Below are positions 1-7,253 of a DNA stretch of 64,000 nt, piece by piece; the stretch's first letter is position 1, and every line of letters starts with the position of its first letter. A program made the translations under genes and the position numbers. The notes below the pieces were generated by a model that was given only the letters and a program-made list of their open reading frames with translations, was not told the DNA's origin and did not search any database. The stretch is from Microvirga sp. 17 mud 1-3 (GTDB lineage: Bacteria; Pseudomonadota; Alphaproteobacteria; Rhizobiales; Beijerinckiaceae). The DNA is taken from positions 2,480,001-2,544,000 of the forward strand of contig NZ_CP029481.1 of the NCBI RefSeq assembly GCF_003151255.1. Direction: 5' to 3'.

Positions 1-77
1 AGACGGTGCGCGAGATACGCGAAACGTTTGGCATCAGTCACAAATCGCTGGTGAAGATCAGGGACGCGGAACCGTGA
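1..77 (+). CDS. 3' end of a Mor/C-like transcriptional regulator (partial)
   Basis: The window opens inside a reading frame whose last 24 codons (from position 3) end at TGA 75-77. The visible residues, VREIRETFGISHKSLVKIRD, look like the C-terminal helix-turn-helix of Mor/C-family activators of Mu-like phages. The same type of C-terminal helix is seen in the complete regulator at 510-935, so the two may be paralogues. A strong terminator follows 30 nt later, making this the last gene of its transcript. The assignment rests on a short fragment. Confidence 0.45.
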   Translation, partial: TVREIRETFGISHKSLVKIRDAEP

Positions 78-106
78 ACTGAACACCAGGTTAAGGCAGC
101 GCCCGG

Positions 107-128
107 CCCGCCCATGAGGCGGGTTTTT
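107..128 (+). terminator. Rho-independent terminator
   Basis: Stem CCCGCC (107-112), loop CATGA, stem GGCGGG (118-123), then five T. It closes the transcript of the partial regulator gene. Confidence 0.85.
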
Positions 129-509
129 CATGCCTACACCCAGGATGCACATGACCATGCACCCGCCGTAAGTCATTGATCCATAAGGTGATAGGTGCCC
201 TTTAGGTGTAGGGTGTATGTAGGTGTATGTATGTATGTAGTTAAAAGAGAAGAGTAACAGGGGGGCGCATATACCAGTTACAAACACGTATCCCCTAACT
301 GCAAAATGAAAAAGGGGGCACCCCTACACCCAGCGGCAAGTTATTGATAAATAAGATGAAATAGCAAAATATGCCGGGTGCACCCTTTTTGGGGTACACC
401 CCTGCGGCGCACTTGCGGACATCCATCGCAGAAACGCTTGGGTTTGTGGATTCACACAGTATCCAGCATGTTGTACAATTCCCCCTATTGACACGCCAGG
501 GGCGATTAC
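129..509. promoter_or_regulatory. Phage regulatory region with recurring GGGTGTA/TACACCC words
   Basis: A non-coding stretch of about 380 bp, more AT-rich than the genes around it. CTACACCC occurs at 134-141 and 324-331, its complement GGTGTAGGG at 205-213, a related GGTGTATG at 222-229, the perfect palindrome GGGTGCACCC at 376-385 and near-palindrome GGGGTACACCCC at 391-402. A run of TGTA units covers about 214-240. Such words on both strands resemble operator or iteron arrays. TTGACA at 487-492 has no convincing -10 at the right spacing before the ATG at 510, so no promoter is assigned. Confidence 0.45.
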
Positions 510-935
510 ATGCGATTACCTAGAAGCGTGCAGGAAATAGCGGACGTTATAGGCCGTGAGCGGGCGTTATACTTGATCGGGAAGCTGCCGCGATGCTTTG
601 CGGGCAGCGAGGGGCATAAGTCTTGGCGGCCCATGCTGTACGTTCCCGCCCTGCGCCGGCTGACACCCGATCATGCCCTGGTGGACATCCTGGGATGGAA
701 TGATGCCGAACGCCTGTGCCGGCATTTCGGTGGCGAAATCCTGCAGCCCGCGAATTGCGCGGAAATTTACCGTCCGTTCCGGGACAAGGCGATTTCGAAG
801 ATTGTTGCAGGCGGAATACCGCCCAAGCTGGTGGCCGAATGGTTTGGCGTAACGGACCGGCATGTGCGGACGGTGCGGCGGGAAATCCCACAAGAGGAAT
901 CCCGGCCCGCGAACGACAATAATCGGCAAATCTAA
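510..935 (+). CDS. Mor/C-like phage transcriptional activator
   Basis: A 141-residue basic protein. The first part (IADVIGRERALYLIGKLPR) and the C-terminal helix-turn-helix around residues 95-125 (KIVAGGIPPKLVAEWFGV, then VRTVRR) follow the layout of Mor/C proteins, which in Mu activate middle and late promoters. It lies directly upstream of the lysis and structural genes, where a late activator is expected. Its last 20 codons contain the first copy of the 19-bp dispersed repeat, translated as EIPQEE. The family call is moderate; a generic HTH protein remains possible. Confidence 0.55.
   Translation: MRLPRSVQEIADVIGRERALYLIGKLPRCFAGSEGHKSWRPMLYVPALRRLTPDHALVDILGWNDAERLCRHFGGEILQPANCAEIYRPFRDKAISKIVAGGIPPKLVAEWFGVTDRHVRTVRREIPQEESRPANDNNRQI
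881..899 (+). repeat. Dispersed phage repeat, copy 1
   Basis: GGAAATCCCACAAGAGGAA inside the 3' end of the Mor-like gene, 50 nt before the holin ATG. ACAAT follows 16 nt later (916-920), three nucleotides closer than in copies 3 to 5. Confidence 0.9.
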
Positions 936-949
936 ACGGACCTCAAGGC

Positions 950-1348
950 ATGAACACAATGGAACCCACATCCACCAGCAGCGCCGCAGGAATTGCGGCG
1001 TGGAAACTCATTGGCGGCCTGGCTGGGATCGGCGCCATCGGGGCCGGCCTGGCGACAATCGTGGTGATGTGCGTTTTGCGCCCGCGCACGCAGGCCGAAT
1101 GGACTGTGGGGATCATTTCCACCGTGATGGGATCAATCAGCGGCGGCGCGTTTGTGGTCCAGTATTACGAACTGCAGGAATGGGCCGCAAGCCCGTTTGG
1201 CCTGGTGGCCATGCTTGGCCTGGTGTTCGCCTGCGGCCTGCCGGCATGGGCCATCGTCCGCTGGTCTTTCAACTACATAAACAAGCACGAAAGCGCTGAC
1301 ATTGCGGAAATCGTCAGCGATGCCCGCAAGCTGGCAAGGGGCGAGTAA
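950..1348 (+). CDS. Holin
   Basis: A 132-residue membrane protein with three predicted hydrophobic segments (about residues 15-43, 50-70 and 80-104), a short polar N-terminus rich in Thr/Ser and a charged C-terminus. This is the topology of a three-span holin, which opens the inner membrane at lysis. It starts the lysis cassette, and its stop overlaps the endolysin start (TAATG at 1346-1350). The role rests on topology and position, since holins share little sequence. Confidence 0.7.
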   Translation: MNTMEPTSTSSAAGIAAWKLIGGLAGIGAIGAGLATIVVMCVLRPRTQAEWTVGIISTVMGSISGGAFVVQYYELQEWAASPFGLVAMLGLVFACGLPAWAIVRWSFNYINKHESADIAEIVSDARKLARGE

Positions 1349-1851
1349 TGGCGGCTGACCTGCATGCGATCCTGAAAAACACCATCGCCCCCGCGCTGGA
1401 CCTGCTGCCGGAAAAGATGACATCCGGGAAATCCATGGTGATGCTGCTGGCCATCGGGCTGCAGGAATCGAGGTTTGAACATACCCATCAAATCGGCGGC
1501 CCGGCGCATTCCTGGTGGCAGTTTGAGCGCGCAGGCGGCGTTCGTGGCGTCATCAAAAGCAAGGCGACCAAAGAGCACGCGCTTGGCCTTTGCTACCAGC
1601 GCGGAATTGCCTTGAATGAATCGTCCGTGTTCGGCGCAATGGAGCATGACCAGGTGCTGGCTGCCGGCATGGCGCGCTTGCTGCTGTGGACCGATCCAAG
1701 GCCGCTGCCGAAGATCGGTGACGCGCAATCAGCATGGGATTGCTACCTGCGAAATTGGCGGCCAGGCAAGCCGCACCCGCAGACGTGGGGCAAACTGTAC
1801 GACACCGCGATGTTCGCGGTGATGCGCTACCAGCAGGACGACGCGGCATGA
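1348..1851 (+). CDS. Endolysin, lysozyme/transglycosylase-like
   Basis: A 167-residue soluble protein without a signal peptide, placed between holin and spanin. The motif LQESRF with Glu40, followed by GPAHSWWQFE (51-60), resembles the catalytic Glu and substrate loop of lysozyme-fold muramidases and lytic transglycosylases. It would cut peptidoglycan after the holin opens the membrane. The start codon overlaps the holin stop, and its TGA overlaps the next ATG (ATGA at 1848-1851), so the cassette is translationally coupled. Confidence 0.7.
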   Translation: MAADLHAILKNTIAPALDLLPEKMTSGKSMVMLLAIGLQESRFEHTHQIGGPAHSWWQFERAGGVRGVIKSKATKEHALGLCYQRGIALNESSVFGAMEHDQVLAAGMARLLLWTDPRPLPKIGDAQSAWDCYLRNWRPGKPHPQTWGKLYDTAMFAVMRYQQDDAA

Positions 1852-2402
1852 TTGCGGCCTGGCCCATCCTGCGCCGCATCCTGCCTTACCTGGTGGCTGT
1901 GGTGGCCGTGGTGGCCGTGCTGTTTGGCGCGTATCGGCATGGCGTCAACACCACGACCGATAGGTACGAACGCAGGCTGGCTGATATCAGCACGGCAAAC
2001 GCCACCGCACTGGCCCAGGCCCAAGCCGACGCGCGGGGCAAGGAACTGGCCGCACAGCAGGCCCAGGCAGACATCGAAACAGCATACCTACAGGGGCAGC
2101 GTGATGCGCAAGCTATTACTGATCGCACCATTGATGATTTACGCGCTGATCGTGTCCGGCTGCGCGGCGACCTTGCCAGCGCCCAGTGCGCCCTTGCTGG
2201 TGTGTCCGACATTGCCACCGGCACCGGCCAGCGTAATGCAGCCTGTGCAGGCGGACTTCGGAAAGCGGATGCGGAATTTCTTGTTCGATTCGCAGACCAT
2301 GCCGACGCAGTAGCGCGTCAGCTACAGGCAGCGCAGGCCATCATCGAGTCGGACCGCAAGGTGTGCGGAATGCACCAAGATGGTGCAAAGGATGCACCAT
2401 GA
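1848..2402 (+). CDS. Inner-membrane spanin subunit (Rz-like)
   Basis: A 184-residue protein starting at the ATGA overlap with the endolysin. One N-terminal transmembrane segment (about residues 12-30: ILPYLVAVVAVVAVLFGA) precedes a long Ala/Gln-rich coiled coil, the layout of i-spanins that join inner and outer membranes in the last step of lysis. A second lipoprotein gene is encoded inside it in another frame, the classic Rz/Rz1 arrangement. Its last codons run into the inverted repeats at 2371-2409. Confidence 0.82.
   Translation: MIAAWPILRRILPYLVAVVAVVAVLFGAYRHGVNTTTDRYERRLADISTANATALAQAQADARGKELAAQQAQADIETAYLQGQRDAQAITDRTIDDLRADRVRLRGDLASAQCALAGVSDIATGTGQRNAACAGGLRKADAEFLVRFADHADAVARQLQAAQAIIESDRKVCGMHQDGAKDAP
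2104..2313 (+). CDS. Outer-membrane spanin lipoprotein (Rz1-like), embedded in Rz
   Basis: A 69-residue frame entirely inside the Rz-like gene in the +1 register. MRKLLLIAPLMIYALIVSGC is a lipoprotein signal with lipobox IVSGC (Cys20), followed by a proline-rich stretch, as in Rz1. It would be processed and anchored in the outer membrane, pairing with Rz across the periplasm. Embedding, length and lipobox together make the call firm even though it overlaps another gene completely. Confidence 0.82.
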   Translation: MRKLLLIAPLMIYALIVSGCAATLPAPSAPLLVCPTLPPAPASVMQPVQADFGKRMRNFLFDSQTMPTQ

Positions 2403-2409
2403 TGGTGCA
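2371..2409. promoter_or_regulatory. Two tandem operator-like dyads
   Basis: TGCACCAAGATGGTGCA (2371-2387) and TGCACCATGATGGTGCA (2393-2409) are 17-bp dyads with TGCACC/GGTGCA arms. Their centres are 22 bp apart, two helical turns, so a dimeric protein could bind both on one DNA face. They span the end of the Rz-like gene, just before the terminase genes. They may be terminase (cosB-type) or repressor sites. Confidence 0.6.
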
Positions 2410-2540
2410 ATGTGTTGCATCAATACAACATTTTGGGTCCTTCCCTGGGCGGCACCCGGGCGGGGGCAACGGCACCGCGAAGTTTGATATCTGCATGTGT
2501 TGCGAAAATGCAACTTATGATTACTGAACAGGCGTGAAAG
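2403..2540. other. Probable cos region
   Basis: The gap between the spanin genes and the Nu1-like terminase gene is where lambda carries cos. GGGCGGCACC at 2447-2456 resembles the start of the lambda cohesive end and lies in a GC-rich partial dyad (CCTGGG...CCCGGG). Smaller dyads TGTTG/CAACA (2413-2430) and GTTGC/GCAAC (2499-2514) flank it, as terminase sites would. A short SD-like GGCG precedes the ATG at 2541. Inference from position and resemblance only. Confidence 0.5.
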
Positions 2541-3047
2541 ATGGCAAAAGGGCAGACCGTTACCCGTTCTGGCCTGGCGGAAGTGTTCGGTGTGGCGCTG
2601 CCGACAGTGGACGGATGGGTGCGCAATGGCGTGCCTGTCGTGACACGCGGCGGCCGTGGCCGGCAGTGGGCGTTCGACACGGCAGACGTGGCCGCCTGGC
2701 TGCGCGACAAGGCTGTGGCAGAAGCGACCGGCGACACGCAGGCAGACGAAGCCGAATTGAAACGACGCAAGCTGCAGGCCGAAACCACGAAGGCCGAACT
2801 GGAACTGGCCAAGGCGCGCGGAGACGTGGCGCCGGTGCGCGAGTTTGAGCGCGCCCAGGCGGCCGCGTTCGCGCAGATCCGCGCCAATATCATGAACGTG
2901 CCGCAGCGCGTGGTGGTTCAGCTGCTGGGAGAAACCGACGAAACGCAATTCAAAACGAAGCTGCGGGCGGAACTGGCGCTGGCCCTACAGGAATCGGCCA
3001 CGGCCGACCTGGTGATGGCCGACGACGAAGAAGCCGACGATGAATAG
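2541..3047 (+). CDS. Terminase small subunit (Nu1-like)
   Basis: A 168-residue protein with an N-terminal winged helix-turn-helix (residues 5-55: VTRSGLAEVFGV, then TVDGWVRNG and GRGRQWAFDTADVAAWL) of the Nu1/MerR-like type that binds cos DNA. A charged helical middle (LKRRKLQAETTKAELELAKA) and an acidic tail ending in DDEEADDE follow. Nu1 uses this tail to contact the large subunit. The gene overlaps the large-subunit start by 8 nt (3040-3047). Confidence 0.88.
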   Translation: MAKGQTVTRSGLAEVFGVALPTVDGWVRNGVPVVTRGGRGRQWAFDTADVAAWLRDKAVAEATGDTQADEAELKRRKLQAETTKAELELAKARGDVAPVREFERAQAAAFAQIRANIMNVPQRVVVQLLGETDETQFKTKLRAELALALQESATADLVMADDEEADDE

Positions 3048-5103
3048 CGCGGACACGTTCAGCAACCTGGAAGCCGTGGCTGCTGCCACGCGACGCGCCA
3101 TGGCAAACCTGGTGCCGCCGCCTGACATGCTGCCATCGGTGTGGGCTGAACAGAACGTCCGCATCCCTGTAGGCAACGCGATACCCGGCCCAATATCGTT
3201 TGAAAACGCGCCATACCAGCGCGGCATGCTGGACGCCATCAAGGAACCAGGCGTGCGCCGCGTGTCCTATATGACTGGTGCCCAGCTGGGAAAAACCACC
3301 GTCCAGCAGTGCGCCACCGGCTATTTCATCGCGCACGAACCGCGCAGCCAGATATTCGTGCAGCCGACCCAGGGCGACGTGCAGGCGTTCCTGGAAACCA
3401 AGCTGCGTCCGATGCTGGACGCGAACCCGGCCATTTCTGACAAGATGGCAAAGCAGCGGGGGCGCGAAGGCGTCAATAACAGCCGCATCATTTCGTACAT
3501 TGGCGGCTGGCTGATGTTCAGCTGGGCCGGAAGCCCAAAGACCCTGCGCGGCCGTTCCGCCCCGATTGTCCAGGCGGACGAAATCGACGGTATGGAGGCC
3601 ACGCCGGAAGGCGATCCAGGCGAACTGCTGGCGCAGCGCGCCGCAACGTTTGGCGACCAGGCGCTGCGCACGGAGTCGTCCACGCCCACCGTGCTGGGGG
3701 CCAGCAGAATCCATACCGCGTTTCTTGAGGGCGACCAGCGGCGGTACATGGTACCGTGCCCACACTGCCATGAAGCACAGCCGCTTCGCTGGGAAAACGT
3801 CACATGGTCCGGCCGAAAGTCCTCCGGCATCAAAGACTTTGAACTGGACCTGGATGGCGAACACAAGCCGGAGACAGCCGGCTATGTGTGCGAGTCCTGC
3901 GGTGTCGTCTGGAATGACGGCGAACGCCTGGCCGCCATTAGAAGCGCGGAGCGCCAGGGCCATGGCTGGAAGGCATCGAAGCCTTTTCGTGGCCACATAT
4001 CGTTCCACGCCCCTGAAATGCTTTCGACGTTCAGGCGCATGCGCGAGATTGTCCAGTCCTATCTGGACAAGATCGCCCTGGGCGACATGCAATCGTTCGT
4101 GAACGTGAGCCTGGGCGAACCCTACGAAGAAACCGGCGAAAAGGCAGACCCGGACAGCCTGCAGGCGCGGGCTATCGAATACCCGGAACAGGTGCCCATG
4201 GGTGGCTTGTTCCTGACGGCCGGAATCGACATGCAGATGGACCGCCTGGAACTGGAAGTGGTGGCCTGGGGCGAGGCTGAACGCAGCTGGTCCGTGGATT
4301 ATCGCGTGCTGTGGGGCGACCCGCTGCAGGGCGATGTGTGGGATGAACTGGACGACGTGCTGGCCGAAACGTTCACGCACGAATCCGGCGCGCAACTGCC
4401 GATATCGGCCGCGTGCCTGGATACCGGCGGCACCAGCGGATACACGCAGCGCGCCTATGAATACGCGCGAGGGAAAACAGGCCGGCGTCTGTTCGCCATC
4501 AAGGGCGTGCCAGGCTGGGGGCGCGGGATCGTGGAAAAGCCGCAGCGCAAACAGTCCGGCAAGAATGCCCGCAAGGTGGATTTGTTCCTGGTGGGAACTG
4601 ACGAAGCCAAGCTGGTGGTCATGCGCCGCCTGGCCAACGTGGTGCCTGATTCACCAGGGTACTGCGAATTCCCGGCCGGCCGTGACGCGGAATATTACCA
4701 GCAGCTGACAGCCGAAAAAATGGTTCTGCGGTACGTGAAGGGCCAGCCTGTGCGCGAGTGGACCAAACCGGACCGCGCGAGGAACGAGGCCCTGGACTGC
4801 CGGGTGTATGCACTGGCCGCCCTGAAAATCATCCAGCCATCGTTTAAACGCATTGCGCAGCGCCTGGGAGTGAAGATTCCGGCGCGAAGGGCTGCAGTGG
4901 CGCCCGCAAACGACAATGCACCACCCAGGAAGATTGATCCGGCCGTGGCTGCTGCGCTGGCCGCCATCAAGTCCGTCCGTGCGCGCAAGGCAACGGAAAT
5001 CCCACAAGAGGAACAACAGGCACCAGGCGGCGAAACTAGCACCATAACGAAGCCCAGTCGCACCCTTAAACGACGAAAGGGAAGCTGGGCGACAACGTGG
5101 TGA
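3040..5103 (+). CDS. Terminase large subunit (GpA family)
   Basis: A 687-residue packaging motor and nuclease of lambda gpA type. Seen directly: P-loop GAQLGKTT (80-87), Walker B region PIVQADEID (175-183), a zinc ribbon with CPHC and CESC, and the start of the nuclease domain at AGIDMQMDRLELEV. It cuts concatemers at cos and pumps DNA into the prohead through the portal. Near its C-terminus it contains copy 2 of the dispersed repeat, read as EIPQEE; the residues after it look like a poorly conserved basic tail. Confidence 0.95.
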   Translation: MNSADTFSNLEAVAAATRRAMANLVPPPDMLPSVWAEQNVRIPVGNAIPGPISFENAPYQRGMLDAIKEPGVRRVSYMTGAQLGKTTVQQCATGYFIAHEPRSQIFVQPTQGDVQAFLETKLRPMLDANPAISDKMAKQRGREGVNNSRIISYIGGWLMFSWAGSPKTLRGRSAPIVQADEIDGMEATPEGDPGELLAQRAATFGDQALRTESSTPTVLGASRIHTAFLEGDQRRYMVPCPHCHEAQPLRWENVTWSGRKSSGIKDFELDLDGEHKPETAGYVCESCGVVWNDGERLAAIRSAERQGHGWKASKPFRGHISFHAPEMLSTFRRMREIVQSYLDKIALGDMQSFVNVSLGEPYEETGEKADPDSLQARAIEYPEQVPMGGLFLTAGIDMQMDRLELEVVAWGEAERSWSVDYRVLWGDPLQGDVWDELDDVLAETFTHESGAQLPISAACLDTGGTSGYTQRAYEYARGKTGRRLFAIKGVPGWGRGIVEKPQRKQSGKNARKVDLFLVGTDEAKLVVMRRLANVVPDSPGYCEFPAGRDAEYYQQLTAEKMVLRYVKGQPVREWTKPDRARNEALDCRVYALAALKIIQPSFKRIAQRLGVKIPARRAAVAPANDNAPPRKIDPAVAAALAAIKSVRARKATEIPQEEQQAPGGETSTITKPSRTLKRRKGSWATTW
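4995..5013 (+). repeat. Dispersed phage repeat, copy 2
   Basis: GGAAATCCCACAAGAGGAA in the 3' end of the large terminase gene, 93 nt before the next ATG (5107). GCACCAT occurs at 5039-5045, the same distance after the repeat as in copy 3, but ACAATG is missing. Confidence 0.9.
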
Positions 5104-5106
5104 TAA

Positions 5107-5661
5107 ATGGCCTGCCCGACAACGAACCGATATCTGCCGGCAACGGCAACCGCCGGCCTGAATTTTTCGGCCAGCGTGTCCGCGCCAGAATATCCGGCCC
5201 CTGACTGGGCGCTGGCGCTGTACCTGCGCGGGCCGAATCCCATCAACCTGAATTCAACCCCTGACGGCACCGCGCACACGTTCGCGGCCGCCGCAGCCGC
5301 CACGGCCGAATGGGCCGCTGGCGACTACTGGTATTCCCTGCGCGCGACGAACGGCACCGACACGGTGGAACTGGAAACTGGAACCATCCGCGTCCTGCCT
5401 GACCTGGTGGCCGCAGGCGCCGGATATGACGGCCGCAGCCAAGCGCAGATCGCGCTGGACGCCATCGAAGCCGTGCTGGCAAAGCGCGCGACCATCGACC
5501 AGGAACGATACCGCATCAACAACCGCGAACTGTACCGCACGTCGATTTCTGACCTGCTGAAACTGCGCGCGTTCTATGCGGCGCAGGTGAAGCGGGAAAA
5601 CGGCATCAAGTCAGGCCGTTCGACATTCGGCCGGCAAATTGCCGTGAGGTTCACCGCATGA
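5107..5661 (+). CDS. Head-tail joining protein with gpW-like C-terminus
   Basis: A 184-residue protein between terminase and portal, where lambda has W. The C-terminal part (about 120-184) has RTSISDLLKLRAFYAAQ and a basic GRSTFGRQ end, resembling the small helical gpW that plugs the head-tail junction. The first 100 residues, rich in Ala, Thr and aromatic residues, look like an added beta domain, making it much longer than gpW (about 68). The stop overlaps the portal start. A moderate call based on position and C-terminal pattern. Confidence 0.5.
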   Translation: MACPTTNRYLPATATAGLNFSASVSAPEYPAPDWALALYLRGPNPINLNSTPDGTAHTFAAAAAATAEWAAGDYWYSLRATNGTDTVELETGTIRVLPDLVAAGAGYDGRSQAQIALDAIEAVLAKRATIDQERYRINNRELYRTSISDLLKLRAFYAAQVKRENGIKSGRSTFGRQIAVRFTA

Positions 5662-7253
5662 AATTCTGGAATTTCGGACGCACAGCAGAACCCGCACCGG
5701 CGCCGCTGGCGCCTGCAGAACAGACGCGCACGCGCACCCTGCTGTCCGTGCGCCGTGCTGCTGCGCGCATGTTCAAGGCGGCCAACGTCATGCGTACCGA
5801 CAAGTGGGAAACGACGCCCACGACGCCGGACGAATTCATTTCTCGCCAGCAGCGCGTCCTGGTGGCGCGTTCCCGGCACCAGTGGGCGAATAACGATTAC
5901 GTGCGCAACTTCGTGCGCCTGGTGCGCCAGAACGTGGTGGGTCCGCAGGGCATCATCCTGCAGGCCCAGGCGCAAAAAACGCGCGGCGGAAAGCTGGACA
6001 AGCCGCTGAACGACGCCATCGAAGCCGCCTGGGAAGAATGGAGCAAGGGCAAGAATTGCGACGTGACCGGGAAGCGCAGCCTGTGGAAAATCCAGCGCCT
6101 GGTGATGAACACCACGGCGCGGGACGGTGAATTCATCATCCGCAAGGTGTACGGAGCCGATGCTGGGCCGTGGGGTTTCGCCCTGCAACTGATCGACCCG
6201 CAGCGCCTGCCGCCCGATTACGACGTGTCCAGGCTGAAAAACGGCGGATTCATCCGCCACGGAATCGAGTTCAACCGCTACGGCCGCGCCGTCGCGTACC
6301 ATTTCGGATCGGACGACGAAAGCGACAGCCAGTATTACCATGTGAGCGGGCGCGGGTATATCAGGATTCCAGCCGACGAAATAATCCATGGCTTCCTGGA
6401 AGAAATGGTGGGGCAGCGCCGTGGCCTGCCATGGTCCAGCACTTCGCTGTTTCGCCTGCACCACCTGGCAGGCTTCGAAAACGCCGCCGTGCAGAACGCG
6501 CGCGCGTCCGCCAGCAAAATGGGGTTCATCGAATACGCGGACGGGTTCGGCCCCGAATGCGAGGACGACGAAGGCGTGGAAATCGACGCGGAGCCGCTGT
6601 CGTTCCATGAGTTGCCACAGGGCGCGAAAATCGCGGAATGGAACCCGCAGTACCCCAGCGGCGAATTCGCGGTGTTCAACAAGGCCATGCTGCGCGGCGC
6701 TGCCGCCGGCTGGGGCGTGGCGTACAACAACGTGGCCGGGGACCTGGAAGGCGTGAATTTTTCCAGCATCCGCCAGGGCACGCTGGACGAGCGCGACCAC
6801 TACAAAGACCTGCAGCAGTGGCTGATTGAAACGCTGATGCAAGAAATTTACGACGAGTGGCTGCCGCGCGCGCTGCTGTCCAATCGGATACTGGTGGCGA
6901 ACAAACCGGTTCCGGCCAGCAAGCTGGACGCCTGCAAGCAAATTTCGTGGCAGGGACGGCGCTGGCAGTGGATCGACCCCACGGCGGACGTGAAGGCGGC
7001 CGTGGAATCGAAAAACAATTTGCTGGCATCGCCTGGGCAGATCATCCGCGAATCCGGCCGCGACCCGCAAACCGTGTGGCAGGAATCGGCGCGCGACGTG
7101 CGCGCCATGATCGACGCATACGTGGCCGAAGGTATCCCCGAAGCCGCCGCCACGGAAATGGTGATGCTGGCCATGGCACCGGGCCGTCTGCCGACGAAGG
7201 CAGGCGAGAAGCCCGCCGACAATCAACCCGACACCAAAAAGGCACCGGAATGA
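5658..7253 (+). CDS. Portal protein (lambda gpB family)
   Basis: A 531-residue protein starting in an ATGA overlap with the preceding gene. Family-like features include RHQWANNDYVRNFVRLVRQNVVG near residue 75 onward, seen here in pieces (RHQWANNDYV, FVRLVRQNVVGPQG), then GEFIIRKVYG, ADEIIHGF and ISWQGRRWQWIDP, typical of lambda-type portals. It forms the dodecameric DNA gate and binds terminase, with the head fibre proteins following. Its TGA overlaps the ATG of the protease-capsid gene (ATGA 7250-7253). Confidence 0.92.
   Translation: MKFWNFGRTAEPAPAPLAPAEQTRTRTLLSVRRAAARMFKAANVMRTDKWETTPTTPDEFISRQQRVLVARSRHQWANNDYVRNFVRLVRQNVVGPQGIILQAQAQKTRGGKLDKPLNDAIEAAWEEWSKGKNCDVTGKRSLWKIQRLVMNTTARDGEFIIRKVYGADAGPWGFALQLIDPQRLPPDYDVSRLKNGGFIRHGIEFNRYGRAVAYHFGSDDESDSQYYHVSGRGYIRIPADEIIHGFLEEMVGQRRGLPWSSTSLFRLHHLAGFENAAVQNARASASKMGFIEYADGFGPECEDDEGVEIDAEPLSFHELPQGAKIAEWNPQYPSGEFAVFNKAMLRGAAAGWGVAYNNVAGDLEGVNFSSIRQGTLDERDHYKDLQQWLIETLMQEIYDEWLPRALLSNRILVANKPVPASKLDACKQISWQGRRWQWIDPTADVKAAVESKNNLLASPGQIIRESGRDPQTVWQESARDVRAMIDAYVAEGIPEAAATEMVMLAMAPGRLPTKAGEKPADNQPDTKKAPE

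Noticed and set aside
208..240. CRISPR-like or coding tandem repeat of TGTA units
   Set aside because: Simple short-period repeat without spacers; only part of the regulatory region.
487..515. TTGACA promoter for the 510-935 gene
   Set aside because: A -10 at 17-bp spacing would be TGCGAT and overlap the start codon.
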